Counted from the stretch's first letter, positions 24,646-33,303 are shown. The stretch is 35,180 nucleotides of DNA from Caldilineaceae bacterium bin5 (GCA_002238445.1 MPML01000051.1:1-35180), one strand, 5' to 3'. Notes: generated by a model not told the origin, from the sequence alone. Program-made: numbers and translations.

Positions 24646-24807
24646 CTATCCCTTGACGCCGGTGAAGCTTATGCCTTCGATAAAGGTGCGCTGCGCAAAG
24701 AAGACGACGACGATCATGGGCAAGGTGATGAGCGTTGACGCCGACACTAGCAGGCCCCATTCAGCGCCGTGCTGAGTGAAATAGAGGCGCAGTCCGACTG
24801 AGAGGGC
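24646..24807 (-). pseudogene. Truncated MalG-type ABC permease (C-terminal stump)
   Basis: Translation on the minus strand gives 53 residues: ALSVGLRLYFTQHGAEWGLL, then VSASTLITLPMIVVVFF, then AQRTFIEGISFTGVKG and a TAG stop. This aligns with the end of the intact permease at 7372-8265 (TLSLGLQAFMFERRTMWGPL ... AQKHFIQGIALTGIKA). Everything before it is gone; homology stops where the gene at 24808 ends. The rest of the permease is not found upstream, so this is a deletion or replacement scar rather than a simple insertion. Confidence 0.85.
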
Positions 24808-25689
24808 TTACGGGTCGGCGCGCCGCATAACGATTACTTCATAGAGGTAGGCGGAAAAATCCTGGATGACTGCTGCCCTCATCGTCCCATCCGGCGAAGT
24901 AGATTCTTCGACCAGGCGATTCTTCCATGCGCTGATTTCGACGAAGTTCGGGTTCTCTGCCTTCATCTCCGCTTCATCCGGGTGCCTTGGACCTCTCAAG
25001 ACTGTCGCTGAAGATGTGAAACCGTCCGGTAGCCGCTTTATCCGCTCAGGTGCGTTGCCGCTGACCGGATCATATAGCCACAAGATTTTTCCGTCTCCAT
25101 ATATGCAGTTAGGGTACCCGTAGCCCCGACTATAGTAGAATTTGTTGTCCCCGCTCCATCCAAGCAGCCTGTATTCGCAACTGCCTCGGATGTCATCCAT
25201 TTCGGATAAACCACGTCTGATTGCACCTGCCAGAGAGCTTTCGGGCCGCGTGAGCCAGTTGACCTCGTACCCTGGCGGCGACTCGAAAGTTTCGAGTGAA
25301 CTGTAGGTGCCGTAGATCTCCTGAATCGCATATGGTGCGATCACAAGCAGGACCAATGGTACAAACGAGACTGCTCTCGCGATCCAGCCTCGTTGTGAAA
25401 TAATCCATAGAAGTACGCTTAGGGCCAACCCAACACACCAGAGGACAAGAAATGGAGTTTGACCCGCATAAAACACCGAAGCCGGGATTATGGTGAAGAT
25501 GTACAGGGGCAGACCCACCACGCCACCGACTATAGGGGTTCTCCACAGCGGTCTCAGCCAACCCAAGTCATATAGAAGCCAGTTGCCATAGAGCCCCAAC
25601 AGCAAGGCGACGAACAGAACCCACATCAGGACCTTCAGGGCCTTTGACGGTCCTGGCATTCGATCGACAACCGCTGTGACGTGACTCAT
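24808..25689 (-). CDS. Hypothetical four-helix membrane protein with extracytoplasmic domain
   Basis: 293 residues, ATG close after GGAGGAGGG. Four membrane helices are predicted near residues 17-40, 54-76, 79-98 and 103-127. The remaining 165 residues are soluble and include WSGDNKFYYSRGYGYPNC and ILWLYDP, which resemble beta-propeller or lipoprotein-like strand repeats. I recognise no family. Its stop codon falls at the junction with the truncated permease, so the last few residues may come from that junction. It is somewhat less GC-rich than its neighbours. Confidence 0.7.
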   Translation of the reverse strand: MSHVTAVVDRMPGPSKALKVLMWVLFVALLLGLYGNWLLYDLGWLRPLWRTPIVGGVVGLPLYIFTIIPASVFYAGQTPFLVLWCVGLALSVLLWIISQRGWIARAVSFVPLVLLVIAPYAIQEIYGTYSSLETFESPPGYEVNWLTRPESSLAGAIRRGLSEMDDIRGSCEYRLLGWSGDNKFYYSRGYGYPNCIYGDGKILWLYDPVSGNAPERIKRLPDGFTSSATVLRGPRHPDEAEMKAENPNFVEISAWKNRLVEESTSPDGTMRAAVIQDFSAYLYEVIVMRRADP

Positions 25690-25767
25690 CGCGCCCTCCT
25701 CCCGGTATCAGGATTTCGTTACGTTCAGGCAGCCGAAAGTTGTCACTGAGAGCTCGTTCCACTGATT

Positions 25768-25773
25768 ATTATA
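25768..25773 (-). promoter_or_regulatory. Candidate -10 box for the membrane protein gene
   Basis: A perfect TATAAT on the minus strand, 79 nt upstream of the ATG at 25689. The -35 region is poor (CCTGAC at 17-nt spacing), so confidence is low. Confidence 0.35.
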
Positions 25774-26127
25774 GTATATTGGAATCCAGGTCAGGGCAAT
25801 CGCTCCATATATGGACGCATTATTGAACTGAGATTCGCCCGAACGAATGAAAATGAATGGGGTATACTATCTGCTAGGCGCCTGTGCCTTGGCGCGCACG
25901 ATCGGAAGCGCCATGGAGACAGTCCTCATATGGATGCACGACAACAGCCGATAGGGAGCGGCGGTCGTGTTCCATCGTCTTTATGGTAAACGTCGCCCTT
26001 TTTTGGCCCGGACCAGGTTAAGCAATTCGTGCCCATCCCTACCAGGTCGTAACTCGTCTGTGGCCCTAATTTGAACTCGACCCGGAGTACGAATAACTCT
26101 TGGTATCACATTGAACTTAAATCTTCT
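25774..26127 (+). other. Spacer before MITE copy 3
   Basis: About 350 nt. It includes a short palindrome CCATATATGG near 25806-25815 and no acceptable gene. I see no permease sequence here, which matters for how the stump at 24646 arose. Confidence 0.45.
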
Positions 26128-26412
26128 GTAACTACTCAGCCACAATTAATTTGCGAACCTGAATGAGGCGAGTCAAGGAGTTCTTTCTCCCCTCACTGGT
26201 GTATTTTGGGCGGTCGGGCCTTCGGCCCTCCCTTGTGCAGGGGCTGCGCCCCCGCAACGCCCCCCTACAAAAACATGCCTCACCGACCGTGTGCCTTCTT
26301 CGCAACCTGTCGGCTGGCGAGCATGGCGGCGGCTGTACACCAGTTGCGTCACCAAGAGACTGAACAGTTCCAAGGATGCCTGGCTGGTCAAGTACTGTGG
26401 CTTAGTAGTTAC
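26128..26412. mobile_element. Complete MITE-like element, copy 3 (IS66-type ends)
   Basis: 285 bp with ends GTAACTACTCAGCC and GGCTTAGTAGTTAC. Flanks AATCTTCT (26120-26127) and AATCATCT (26413-26420) form an 8-bp duplication with one mismatch. The interior is very similar to copy 2 and holds the same two GC hairpins. It encodes no transposase. It lies 49 nt upstream of the ATG of the second DUF3830 gene, and transcription of that gene must start in or near it. Confidence 0.82.
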
Positions 26413-26461
26413 AATCATCTTCTAGTCAACATGCCTCGCGAGCGCAAAAGGACGGAGTCCT

Positions 26462-26947
26462 ATGACACGTAGAATCAGAATCTCACTAGAGAAACATAAC
26501 GTTTCAGCAGTGGCCGAACTGCTAGATGACGCCGCCCCACTGACCGCCGAGGCCTTCTGGAACGCATTACCCCTGTCCGGCGACGCCTACCACGCAAAAT
26601 GGGCCAACAACGAAGTTTATATCCTTACGCCCCCTTTCGCCGAGAAGGACCCCGCAAAAGAGAACGCCACGGTATTCCCGATTCCCGGCGACATTCTTTA
26701 CCTGCCGGTGCCTCCCGGCAGTAAGGTGCCGCCCGACATGGCGGCGCAGTGCCGAGAGACGGGGCTGATCGACCTTGCGATTTTCTACGGGAGGGACAAC
26801 TACCTGCTGGGGCCGGACGGACATATGCCCGGAAATCTGTTCGCCACCATCACCGAAGGGCTTCCTGAACTGGCCGCCGCCTGCCAGGATCTGTGGCGCA
26901 ACGGCGCCGGCGACGAAAGCATGACATTCAGCCGACTCGATGAATGA
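26462..26947 (+). CDS. DUF3830 family protein, paralogue 2
   Basis: 161 residues. Conserved blocks match the protein at 18984-19472: NVSAVAELLDDAAPLTAEAF, WNALPLSGDAYHAKWANNEV, FPIPGDILYL, and IFYGRDNYLLGPDGHMPGNL. It has an extra short insert (VPPDMAAQCRETG) relative to paralogue 1. A GGACGGAG precedes the ATG by 4 nt. It stands alone on the plus strand, separated from other catabolic genes and right behind a MITE copy, so its promoter may be supplied or altered by the element. Function of the family unknown; cyclophilin-like fold. Confidence 0.87.
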   Translation: MTRRIRISLEKHNVSAVAELLDDAAPLTAEAFWNALPLSGDAYHAKWANNEVYILTPPFAEKDPAKENATVFPIPGDILYLPVPPGSKVPPDMAAQCRETGLIDLAIFYGRDNYLLGPDGHMPGNLFATITEGLPELAAACQDLWRNGAGDESMTFSRLDE

Positions 26948-26955
26948 GCAGACTC

Positions 26956-26983
26956 CTGAGAGGGCGGCGGGCAACCTTCTCAG
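26956..26983. terminator. Hairpin between convergent genes
   Basis: CTGAGA-GG ... CC-T-TCTCAG folds into a stem of 8 bp with one bulged T, lying in the short gap between DUF3830 and the PIG-L gene and touching the latter's stop codon. No T tract; weak candidate. Confidence 0.3.
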
Positions 26984-27894
26984 TCCTCGTACTTCTCCTT
27001 GGACATGCGATGGCGCGAGGTGAATGACTCGCCGTCGGACAGCGGCATCAACCCCCCAATCATCTCGCTGCGCCGGCCCATGTGCGCCGACTGCGGCTCG
27101 GTGATTCGTTCCAGCTCGGCATCGGTGATCGGGAGTGTATAGCGGACTTGCGGCTGGAAGCGCTGGAACTGCTCGGCGTAGGCGACCAGCGCACTGTTTC
27201 CATCTGCTCCGTCCGAAGTTTCGGCGCGCTTGCGCGCGTAAGGACCGCCATAGTACTGGCTGGCGATCTGGTCCAGAGCGCGGACCTTTTTCTCGATTAC
27301 GTCGGTGATGTCGATGTACAGGTCGGCGCGTGCGGTACCGGCGTATTCGAGGCTGTTGTTGCCAATGTAGGCGGTTGGGTTCATGAAGTAGATGCAGGGG
27401 ACGGGATGGCGCTCCTGGCGGCCGCGGCCCGATCCACTCGCCAGTTGCCAGGCGTAGAGCGTACACTGGCCCACGGTTCCATGCATCTTGAAACCGCCGC
27501 TCTCGTATGGGTGATGCGTAATCAGCAGGTCCGGTTTCACCGCACGAATCACATCGGCGATTGCCTCGATTTTGTCCTGTGTCACCAGGATATCGTCGTC
27601 CTCAAAGCCCAGATCGCGCACGTCGTCAAAGCCGAGAATGCGGCAGGCGCGGCGTACCTCTTCCAGCTTCTCTTCGACTGCTTGAGCCACGAATTCCTCC
27701 ACATCCAACTCCGCTCCGGCCTGGCGCCGCTGCTCGCCAAGTTCCCAGTGGTGGGAGCGCACGCCTGTGGTCAGGACCGCCGCGGTCACCTGGTCTCCCT
27801 GGTCAACATGGTGGGCGAGCGTGCCGCCGGCCATGTCGAAACTGTCGGCAGGGTGGGCGGCGACCAGCAGGATGTGAATCGGTCTGCTTGCCAT
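26980..27894 (-). CDS. PIG-L (LmbE-like) deacetylase family protein with altered active-site motif
   Basis: 304 residues, ATG with AGGAAG upstream. The N-terminal motif is VAAHPADSFDMAGG, corresponding to AHPDDE in active GlcNAc deacetylases: zinc ligands H14 and D17 are kept, while the catalytic Asp is Ala (A16). The distal His is likely H138 (KMHGTVGQ). The family removes N-acetyl groups from amino sugars or their conjugates, for example in mycothiol, bacillithiol or lincomycin biosynthesis. The substituted motif suggests different chemistry or another base. It lies downstream of two carbohydrate-active genes, 73 nt after the six-hairpin protein, which suggests an amino-sugar or glycoconjugate substrate. 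Confidence 0.85.
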   Translation of the reverse strand: MASRPIHILLVAAHPADSFDMAGGTLAHHVDQGDQVTAAVLTTGVRSHHWELGEQRRQAGAELDVEEFVAQAVEEKLEEVRRACRILGFDDVRDLGFEDDDILVTQDKIEAIADVIRAVKPDLLITHHPYESGGFKMHGTVGQCTLYAWQLASGSGRGRQERHPVPCIYFMNPTAYIGNNSLEYAGTARADLYIDITDVIEKKVRALDQIASQYYGGPYARKRAETSDGADGNSALVAYAEQFQRFQPQVRYTLPITDAELERITEPQSAHMGRRSEMIGGLMPLSDGESFTSRHRMSKEKYED

Positions 27895-27967
27895 GGTCAG
27901 CTTCCTTTCATTTGGAATCTTGTTGCCGTTTCAGGATAGACGTCCGGCACAATAGTTAGCGGTGTCT

Positions 27968-29524
27968 TCACTCCTCCAGCGCTGGGAAGAAGGTGAGCTC
28001 GGCGCCGAAATTGGACATGGCCGCAACCGAATCGCCCCGAAGCTTCACCTTGATCTCACGAGTGCGGTGGTTGAGGACGATGTCCCGTTCGGTCAACTCG
28101 AATTGGATGGTCATCCAGCGGTTGATCGGCGGACGGCTAACGACGACGTAGCCGTTGTGGCAGCTAAGCGGTTCATTTGAACCGTCCACACTGACTGCTT
28201 CAGCCGCAACCCAACTGGGAAGGCGTACAAAGAGGGGACCCGGCCGCTTGGCGCGGACTCGCAGGTGGCGATGCGTATAAGGCGACTCTACCGCAACGGC
28301 ATCGGTTTCGTGGTCGAAGTGCAGATTCACATAGTGGCCAGCCGCGGTCGTTTCCACGGCCTGCCTGAAGACTTCACATAGCGACCCAACCGAGCCGCCG
28401 ACAATGTCCATGTTGAAACTGATGCTCTGCGCGTCCAATGTCTTATGCCCGTAAGGCGCAGGAAAGCCGAACCCGCCCAAGTGCCTGTCGGCTACATTGC
28501 GCTTTCCGTCCTCGTTTTCGGGGTTGTCCGGTTCGTGAATGAAGGAGATATCTCGCAGTTGCGAGGGAAGCATATGGCAGCGCAGGATGCGCTCGGCGTC
28601 TTCGTAGTACTGTGGATATCCCCATTTCCCCAGCAGAAGCGCGGTTTCGACGATGTCGCCGGTGTTGTTGACCTCACCGCGGTCCGGGTCCACACTGTCG
28701 CCGCTGCTTTCGATAACCCAGCCCAATGCATCGCGTATGTCGTTCAGCCCATTGTCATAGAATGCGCGCACCCGCGCCATCAGGTCCGCGTTGCGGGTCA
28801 GGTCGGCGAGTTGGGCGAGCGAAGACATGACGCAGGTGGTGGAGTGCGTATGCCCGCCGAATGTCTCTCGATCGTAGGCGCCGGACGGCAGGAAGAACTC
28901 GTCAGTGGCTTTGTCGGCGAGCCCCAGCGCCAGTTCGAGCGCGCCGGCGCAGCCGGTATGCCGGTGCATCTTCACCAGCGGACCGATCGCCCGCGCCAGG
29001 CCTATAATGAATGTGGTCGGATGAAATTCGAACTTGCTCTCGATTACCTCGGTGTCCCAGCCTCTTTGCGGATGCCACAGCTCCCGAATCGCAGTTATGC
29101 TTCGCTCTGCCAGCTCCATTGCCCGCCCGCTGTTGCGGAAACGGGCCAGTGCGTAGAGGGCGTGGAATCCCTCGCGGACGTGATGGGGATAGAAATGGAC
29201 CAGTGGGCCGCCGATGCGATCCCTGTTTAGCGGTAGAGGAAATTCGCCGGAATAGGAAAAGAAAGCCGCGCGGGCGTGGCGTTCGATGCAAGCATCATCC
29301 ACTTTGAAGCCCAAGACGTTCTCGGCGTTGAGGAGGGCGTTCAGATGACGGCCGGGTACATGCGATTCGGAGGCCGAGGTGCTGAAGCTGAGATATGCCT
29401 CCGGCCACACCCGCGATCCGAAAAAGGGAACGCCGTCGTCATCGGCATTGAAGACCGAACACATTGTGCGGCATCCCAGCCGGATCGCGGATGCAATATC
29501 GGTGGTGTTGACGTCTGCAAGCAT
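27968..29524 (-). CDS. Six-hairpin glycosidase-like protein (GH127/DUF1680-like)
   Basis: 518 residues. It starts 4 nt after the stop of the propeller gene, with GGGGGA upstream, so both are on one transcript. The first 370 residues are alpha-helical with the repeated hairpin pattern of an (alpha/alpha)6 barrel; HVREGFHALYALARF and NNTGDIVETALLLGKWG resemble the helical repeats of GH127-type arabinofuranosidases. The last 120 residues are beta-rich (FVRLPSWVAAEAVSVDG, GYVVVSRPP), matching the C-terminal sandwich of that family. I do not see the GH127 zinc cysteine set, so the exact GH family and bond are uncertain. No signal peptide. Confidence 0.7.
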   Translation of the reverse strand: MLADVNTTDIASAIRLGCRTMCSVFNADDDGVPFFGSRVWPEAYLSFSTSASESHVPGRHLNALLNAENVLGFKVDDACIERHARAAFFSYSGEFPLPLNRDRIGGPLVHFYPHHVREGFHALYALARFRNSGRAMELAERSITAIRELWHPQRGWDTEVIESKFEFHPTTFIIGLARAIGPLVKMHRHTGCAGALELALGLADKATDEFFLPSGAYDRETFGGHTHSTTCVMSSLAQLADLTRNADLMARVRAFYDNGLNDIRDALGWVIESSGDSVDPDRGEVNNTGDIVETALLLGKWGYPQYYEDAERILRCHMLPSQLRDISFIHEPDNPENEDGKRNVADRHLGGFGFPAPYGHKTLDAQSISFNMDIVGGSVGSLCEVFRQAVETTAAGHYVNLHFDHETDAVAVESPYTHRHLRVRAKRPGPLFVRLPSWVAAEAVSVDGSNEPLSCHNGYVVVSRPPINRWMTIQFELTERDIVLNHRTREIKVKLRGDSVAAMSNFGAELTFFPALEE

Positions 29525-29528
29525 AGGC

Positions 29529-31244
29529 TCAGCGTCCCCCGTTACTGATATCAGACCGGTAATGAAACTGGAAGCCGTAGAGGCTGCTCTCCAGCAAAGA
29601 GAAGCAGATGCGCACGGGCTTGTTCCACAAGCGGCGCAGATCCGGACTGTCTCTCCAGGTCGCCGAGTGCCATATCTGCTCGGAGGGCGCGTGAATCGGA
29701 ACCGAATCTTCCAGGCTGAAGCCGGGAAAAGGCTTGAGTTCTGAATCGAGGAGGGCGACCCGGATCAGGCCGTAGGCGCAGTCGGCATTGACGCGCAGGG
29801 CATTGCCCTCGAACACAAACTGCTTCGTGATCACCTGGCCGACCTCGTATTTGGGACGGAGCGCGGCCCAGCCGTCCTCCCGCAGGACGATGGCGCCGAT
29901 CCCTCTCTGCAGGGGCAGGTCGGGGCGCACGTGATCCATCATGGGGCTGCCGAATCCGTGGCGGGTCAGCTCGTCAATGTGGCGGCGGGAGGCTGCGGCG
30001 GAAGACGGCGGCGCGTGATTTGAAACGCCGGCGGGTCTTGTATCGCGCTGTTTGTGGGGGAAGGCCGAACAGGGGATAACCATCTGCCCCTTGTGGAGGA
30101 GGTAGCCGGCGACTGTGTGACAGAAGTAGCCGTAGTACTGGCTGCCGGGCGGGCCGTTGTCGGCCCAGGGGCGGTAACCGTCAGCGCGGAAGAAGCGGTG
30201 GCCGTCGCGGCTGGCATAGAGGGCGGCCTTGGTGTGGAACTGATCGCGCTGGTTGCTACCGTTGCGGTTGACAAGCCACTGGTGCTCCCCGTGCGCTTCC
30301 TCGACGATGCCGATGTAGAGGCCGCCCTCTTTGCGAACGGACATTGTGTGGAATTCGACATTGGGGCCGACGTTGGGGTCCCAGTCGCTGGAGAGGATGA
30401 TCTGTTTGGGCGACCAATTGATGAAGTCTTCACTCTCCTGGCGGCCAATCGTGCGGACATGGAGATGGCTGGCGAAGGCGTGGGAAGCCTGGGAGTATCC
30501 GACCCACTTTTTGTAGGCGTCGTCCCAGATGACGCGCATCTGGTGGTGGTGTCGAAACGGGGAATTGTCGCTGATCACTTGCCAGCTGATACCGTCCGGC
30601 GAGGCTGCAACGCGTGACATGACGCGTTCCCGGCGACTGGTGGCCTGCATAGAGGGATTGTAGACGGCCAGAAACTTTCTTTGCCGGTCGGAGCGATCCG
30701 GATTGAGGACGATGGTGCCGTTGTCGAAGTCGCGCACGACGATATTGGTCTTCCTGCTGTCTTCGAAGGGCTGGCAGTCATCCCGCAGCGGTTTGCGCCA
30801 GTACAGGGCATCATCGGACTCGGCGTAGCAGAGAACAACCTCGGTGCCTTGCGACGTGTTCGTGTTTCCGCTCACCAGCGTCTTGTACCACATCTTGAAG
30901 AGCTGGTCATCGGGATCGTAGAGAGCGGCTGCGGGGACACTGGTGAAGTGGTAGCGCTCCCAGGGCAGGTTTTCGAACTCGATCAGGGGAGGCTCGGCCT
31001 TCAAGGGAGGCGGGACGGTTCGTTCGGTGTCTATCAGCTCGTCGAGAATATAGTTGTCGAGGAAGAGCTGCTTCTGCAGACCGATGTGCTTGAAAGGCAG
31101 GCGGTAGTCCGGGTTGAAATAGGGATAGGTGCGGGGGTCGACCGGTCTTTCGCCGGCCCAGGTCTCGTCCATCCTGCGCTGCACGTCGACCATTTCGGTG
31201 TCGAATCTTGCTTCCGGGGTCTCGAACTGCGTTTGTTCAGTCAT
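29529..31244 (-). CDS. Five-bladed beta-propeller glycosidase-like protein, paralogue 3
   Basis: 571 residues, longer than the two paralogues by an N-terminal extension of about 60 residues (RMDETWAGERPVDPRTYPYF). The shared start KQLFLDNYILDELIDTER follows, then the blades LFKMWYKTLVSG and CYAESDDALYWRKPL with a TN turn. No signal peptide is seen. It is translationally linked to the six-hairpin protein, giving a two-enzyme glycoside unit followed by the PIG-L gene. Sugar specificity is unknown. A short frame upstream (31237-31368) overlaps its start codon. Confidence 0.75.
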   Translation of the reverse strand: MTEQTQFETPEARFDTEMVDVQRRMDETWAGERPVDPRTYPYFNPDYRLPFKHIGLQKQLFLDNYILDELIDTERTVPPPLKAEPPLIEFENLPWERYHFTSVPAAALYDPDDQLFKMWYKTLVSGNTNTSQGTEVVLCYAESDDALYWRKPLRDDCQPFEDSRKTNIVVRDFDNGTIVLNPDRSDRQRKFLAVYNPSMQATSRRERVMSRVAASPDGISWQVISDNSPFRHHHQMRVIWDDAYKKWVGYSQASHAFASHLHVRTIGRQESEDFINWSPKQIILSSDWDPNVGPNVEFHTMSVRKEGGLYIGIVEEAHGEHQWLVNRNGSNQRDQFHTKAALYASRDGHRFFRADGYRPWADNGPPGSQYYGYFCHTVAGYLLHKGQMVIPCSAFPHKQRDTRPAGVSNHAPPSSAAASRRHIDELTRHGFGSPMMDHVRPDLPLQRGIGAIVLREDGWAALRPKYEVGQVITKQFVFEGNALRVNADCAYGLIRVALLDSELKPFPGFSLEDSVPIHAPSEQIWHSATWRDSPDLRRLWNKPVRICFSLLESSLYGFQFHYRSDISNGGR

Positions 31245-31368
31245 TTTTGCCTGAAATCGATTGTGACAATGGGCGGGTGATGTCTTCTTTGCCGCGCCAG
31301 ATGCGGTCGTAAGTTTGGCAGATATTCAACTGTTCGAGCGGGTTCGTTTTCTCAGGGGCTGCGGTCAT
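31237..31368 (-). CDS. Possible 43-residue ORF overlapping the propeller gene start
   Basis: ATG at 31368 opens a 43-codon frame that ends in TGA within the first codons of the downstream gene (ATGACTGA overlap). The peptide (MTAAPEKTNPLEQLNICQTY, then DRIWRGKEDITRP) has a plausible soluble composition. No ribosome site precedes it and I recognise no family. It could be a coupled leader peptide, a short real gene or the tail of a decayed one. Confidence 0.3.
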   Translation of the reverse strand: MTAAPEKTNPLEQLNICQTYDRIWRGKEDITRPLSQSISGKND

Positions 31369-31638
31369 GGGTTGGCCCGAACGGGTTCGTGAATCCGGGT
31401 ACGGTAGAATGAACGTTACAGATGGGCCGGGTTACGAATACCTCGCCGTTCGGCATCGGAAGCTCCGACCTTCTCTGCGGTAATTTCCAGGTCAATGGAA
31501 GGGGGGCTCCTCAGAATTTCCTTTTTCTCGTCCAGTTTTTTTTCCGTTGACTTGGAACCTCTGCAGCTGTGAGGCCGTTATACGGGTGGGCCTATCCCAT
31601 CGGGGCCCCGCCGATTCGCCTCGCTCAGGGACACTAAA
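31369..31638 (+). other. Divergent intergenic region
   Basis: About 270 nt between the minus-strand glycosidase genes and the plus-strand membrane-anchored gene. It should carry promoters for both. The plus strand has TTGACT at 31547-31552 but no -10 at standard spacing. Nothing else is recognised. Confidence 0.35.
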
Positions 31639-32364
31639 ATGAGGATTTCATTGGATTTCAGGCAAGTTGCTTCGAACCTTCTCGTAAAGAACCGGCGTTT
31701 CAAGCAGGTGAGCCTGGTTCTTGCGGTCTTACTGCTTGTCCTGTTGTTGTCCGCGGTTTTCTTTGTCTCCCGGGCCTACCTTGAGGGCCTGGAGATCCGG
31801 AAGTACGTTGGCGGCCCATTCGGTGCACAGTTGCTCTATTTGCAAGGGTGCGCGACGGGTACTGCAGACGGTGGAGGACAGATAAGCAGTGCGGCAACTT
31901 TGGAGGAGCAGTTTGACGCATGCCGGCGGTCGTTTGGCGGGCGTCCCGGCTACTACATTTACGACTTCAACATCAAGAGGTCGGTGGCCCTTTCAAAGGG
32001 AGACATGGAGAGCTTGAGGAAATACGAGATCTTTCGTTTCCCAGACTCTATTCTGGGCAGAGTGGAGAAGAGTCAGACCAACCCGTTTAACACCATTATT
32101 CCTCTCGACGATTTTTCGGGATTCAACTACGACTGTGCTTACGGAGAGGATGGGGATGAAGCCAGCTGCAGTCTCGCTCCTCTGAAGTGTGATGTGAGCA
32201 GTGACGCGATTCGGTGCAACGTGTTCAACCCTGACACGGGCAGATTCGACAACCACGCCATCAAGAGGGACCAAGCTCTCGATATTCTCGTTCCCCAGGG
32301 TTTTATCAGCGGACCTGACCTCTATAAGCTGCTGAAACCGCGCTTCTTCCCATCACTCGATTGA
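31639..32364 (+). CDS. Membrane-anchored hypothetical protein
   Basis: 241 residues, ATG with AGGGA 7 nt upstream. One N-terminal membrane helix (about 24-44, VSLVLAVLLLVLLLSAVFFV) with a basic flank on the inner side, then an extracytoplasmic domain. The domain has several Cys (C71, C95 and four near YDCAYGEDGDEASCSLAP and later), suggesting disulfides. I recognise no family. It is a lone plus-strand gene among catabolic genes and converges with the dioxygenase at 32409. Confidence 0.65.
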   Translation: MRISLDFRQVASNLLVKNRRFKQVSLVLAVLLLVLLLSAVFFVSRAYLEGLEIRKYVGGPFGAQLLYLQGCATGTADGGGQISSAATLEEQFDACRRSFGGRPGYYIYDFNIKRSVALSKGDMESLRKYEIFRFPDSILGRVEKSQTNPFNTIIPLDDFSGFNYDCAYGEDGDEASCSLAPLKCDVSSDAIRCNVFNPDTGRFDNHAIKRDQALDILVPQGFISGPDLYKLLKPRFFPSLD

Positions 32365-32408
32365 CCGTAGTTTAGCAGAGTCTCGAACATTCGCTGGGAT
32401 GCACATGA

Positions 32409-33203
32409 CTACATATAGTGCTGCTGAAACGGTTCTCCGATCAGGAGCGGCTCGTTCTTGACCCGCCGGTGTTCGTAGAGTTCCTGCACGCCTTCCGGAA
32501 AGGCATCAAAAATGTGGGCGGGCACGAAGGCGCAGTTGCGTTTGCCATAGTCGACGCTGAGCCACCAGGGCGAGTAACGGGCTACGACTGAGGTCCTGAT
32601 CTCGTCGGTCGAATTGGCGCCGGCGGAGTGCCAGATGCGGCTGTCGATGAGGATAACGTCGCCGGCATCGCCGCAGACTTGCTGTTCATGGGGAACTGAA
32701 CGCATACCGTCGATCCCGTCACCTTCGCCGCGTGGATTGCGGGGGTCGCGGTGGGTGCGGGGCACGACCCAAGTTGCGCCATTCTCGGGCGTAAATGGGT
32801 AGAGCATCCAGATCGAAGTGATACTCATTATGGAATCGGGAAAAGGTTGATTGACCAGGCCGCAGTAGGACCTGTCTGTCAAATCGTGGGGCCAGTCGGT
32901 GTGGAAGTTGCGCCATTCAGGCGGGTTTCTGAATGGAGGCACGCTCTTGAATTCGGTCTGGGAGATACGCACTTTGGCATGGTTGAACGCGGTGCGCGCG
33001 ACCTTGAGGAGACGCTGGTCGGCGAAATAGGGAGCCAGCGACAACATGTGGGTTACGGCAGACCAGTCGTGCTTGTCGTATGCTTCGAGGCCGGCCTTCA
33101 TTTCATTGTCAATGTCCTGTCGAACCTGGCCCACTTTGTCGGCGGGAATGACACCTTTCAACAGGCAGTAGCCCTCCAATCGAAGTCGTGTAATCTCTTC
33201 CAT
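32409..33203 (-). CDS. PhyH-family Fe(II)/2-oxoglutarate dioxygenase, paralogue 4
   Basis: 264 residues from the ATG at 33203, which follows AGGAGG by 7-10 nt; the frame is open 12 codons further without a site. Iron ligands are H101-x-D103 (FHTDWPHD) and H192 (IWHSAGAN), with R203 for 2-oxoglutarate. It shares long blocks with the protein at 15672-16484 (DSR-WH-AG-N-TDE, then PWWL), so the two are close paralogues and may act on related substrates. It lies downstream of the selenoprotein gene in the same direction, 239 nt away. Confidence 0.88.
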   Translation of the reverse strand: MEEITRLRLEGYCLLKGVIPADKVGQVRQDIDNEMKAGLEAYDKHDWSAVTHMLSLAPYFADQRLLKVARTAFNHAKVRISQTEFKSVPPFRNPPEWRNFHTDWPHDLTDRSYCGLVNQPFPDSIMSITSIWMLYPFTPENGATWVVPRTHRDPRNPRGEGDGIDGMRSVPHEQQVCGDAGDVILIDSRIWHSAGANSTDEIRTSVVARYSPWWLSVDYGKRNCAFVPAHIFDAFPEGVQELYEHRRVKNEPLLIGEPFQQHYM

Positions 33204-33303
33204 ATTGTCTCCTCCTTCAGGGCGGCTTCGCGGCGACAAGGATTGCGGCCTGGTGGTGGGGACCTGTCATGTGGTTCAGAATTGAGAATGACAAATGACT
33301 AAG

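Noticed and set aside
23759..24760. Minus-strand 333-codon frame overlapping the third dioxygenase
   Set aside because: Arginine- and histidine-rich shifted-frame translation of the same strand; the dioxygenase frame has the iron ligands and ribosome site.
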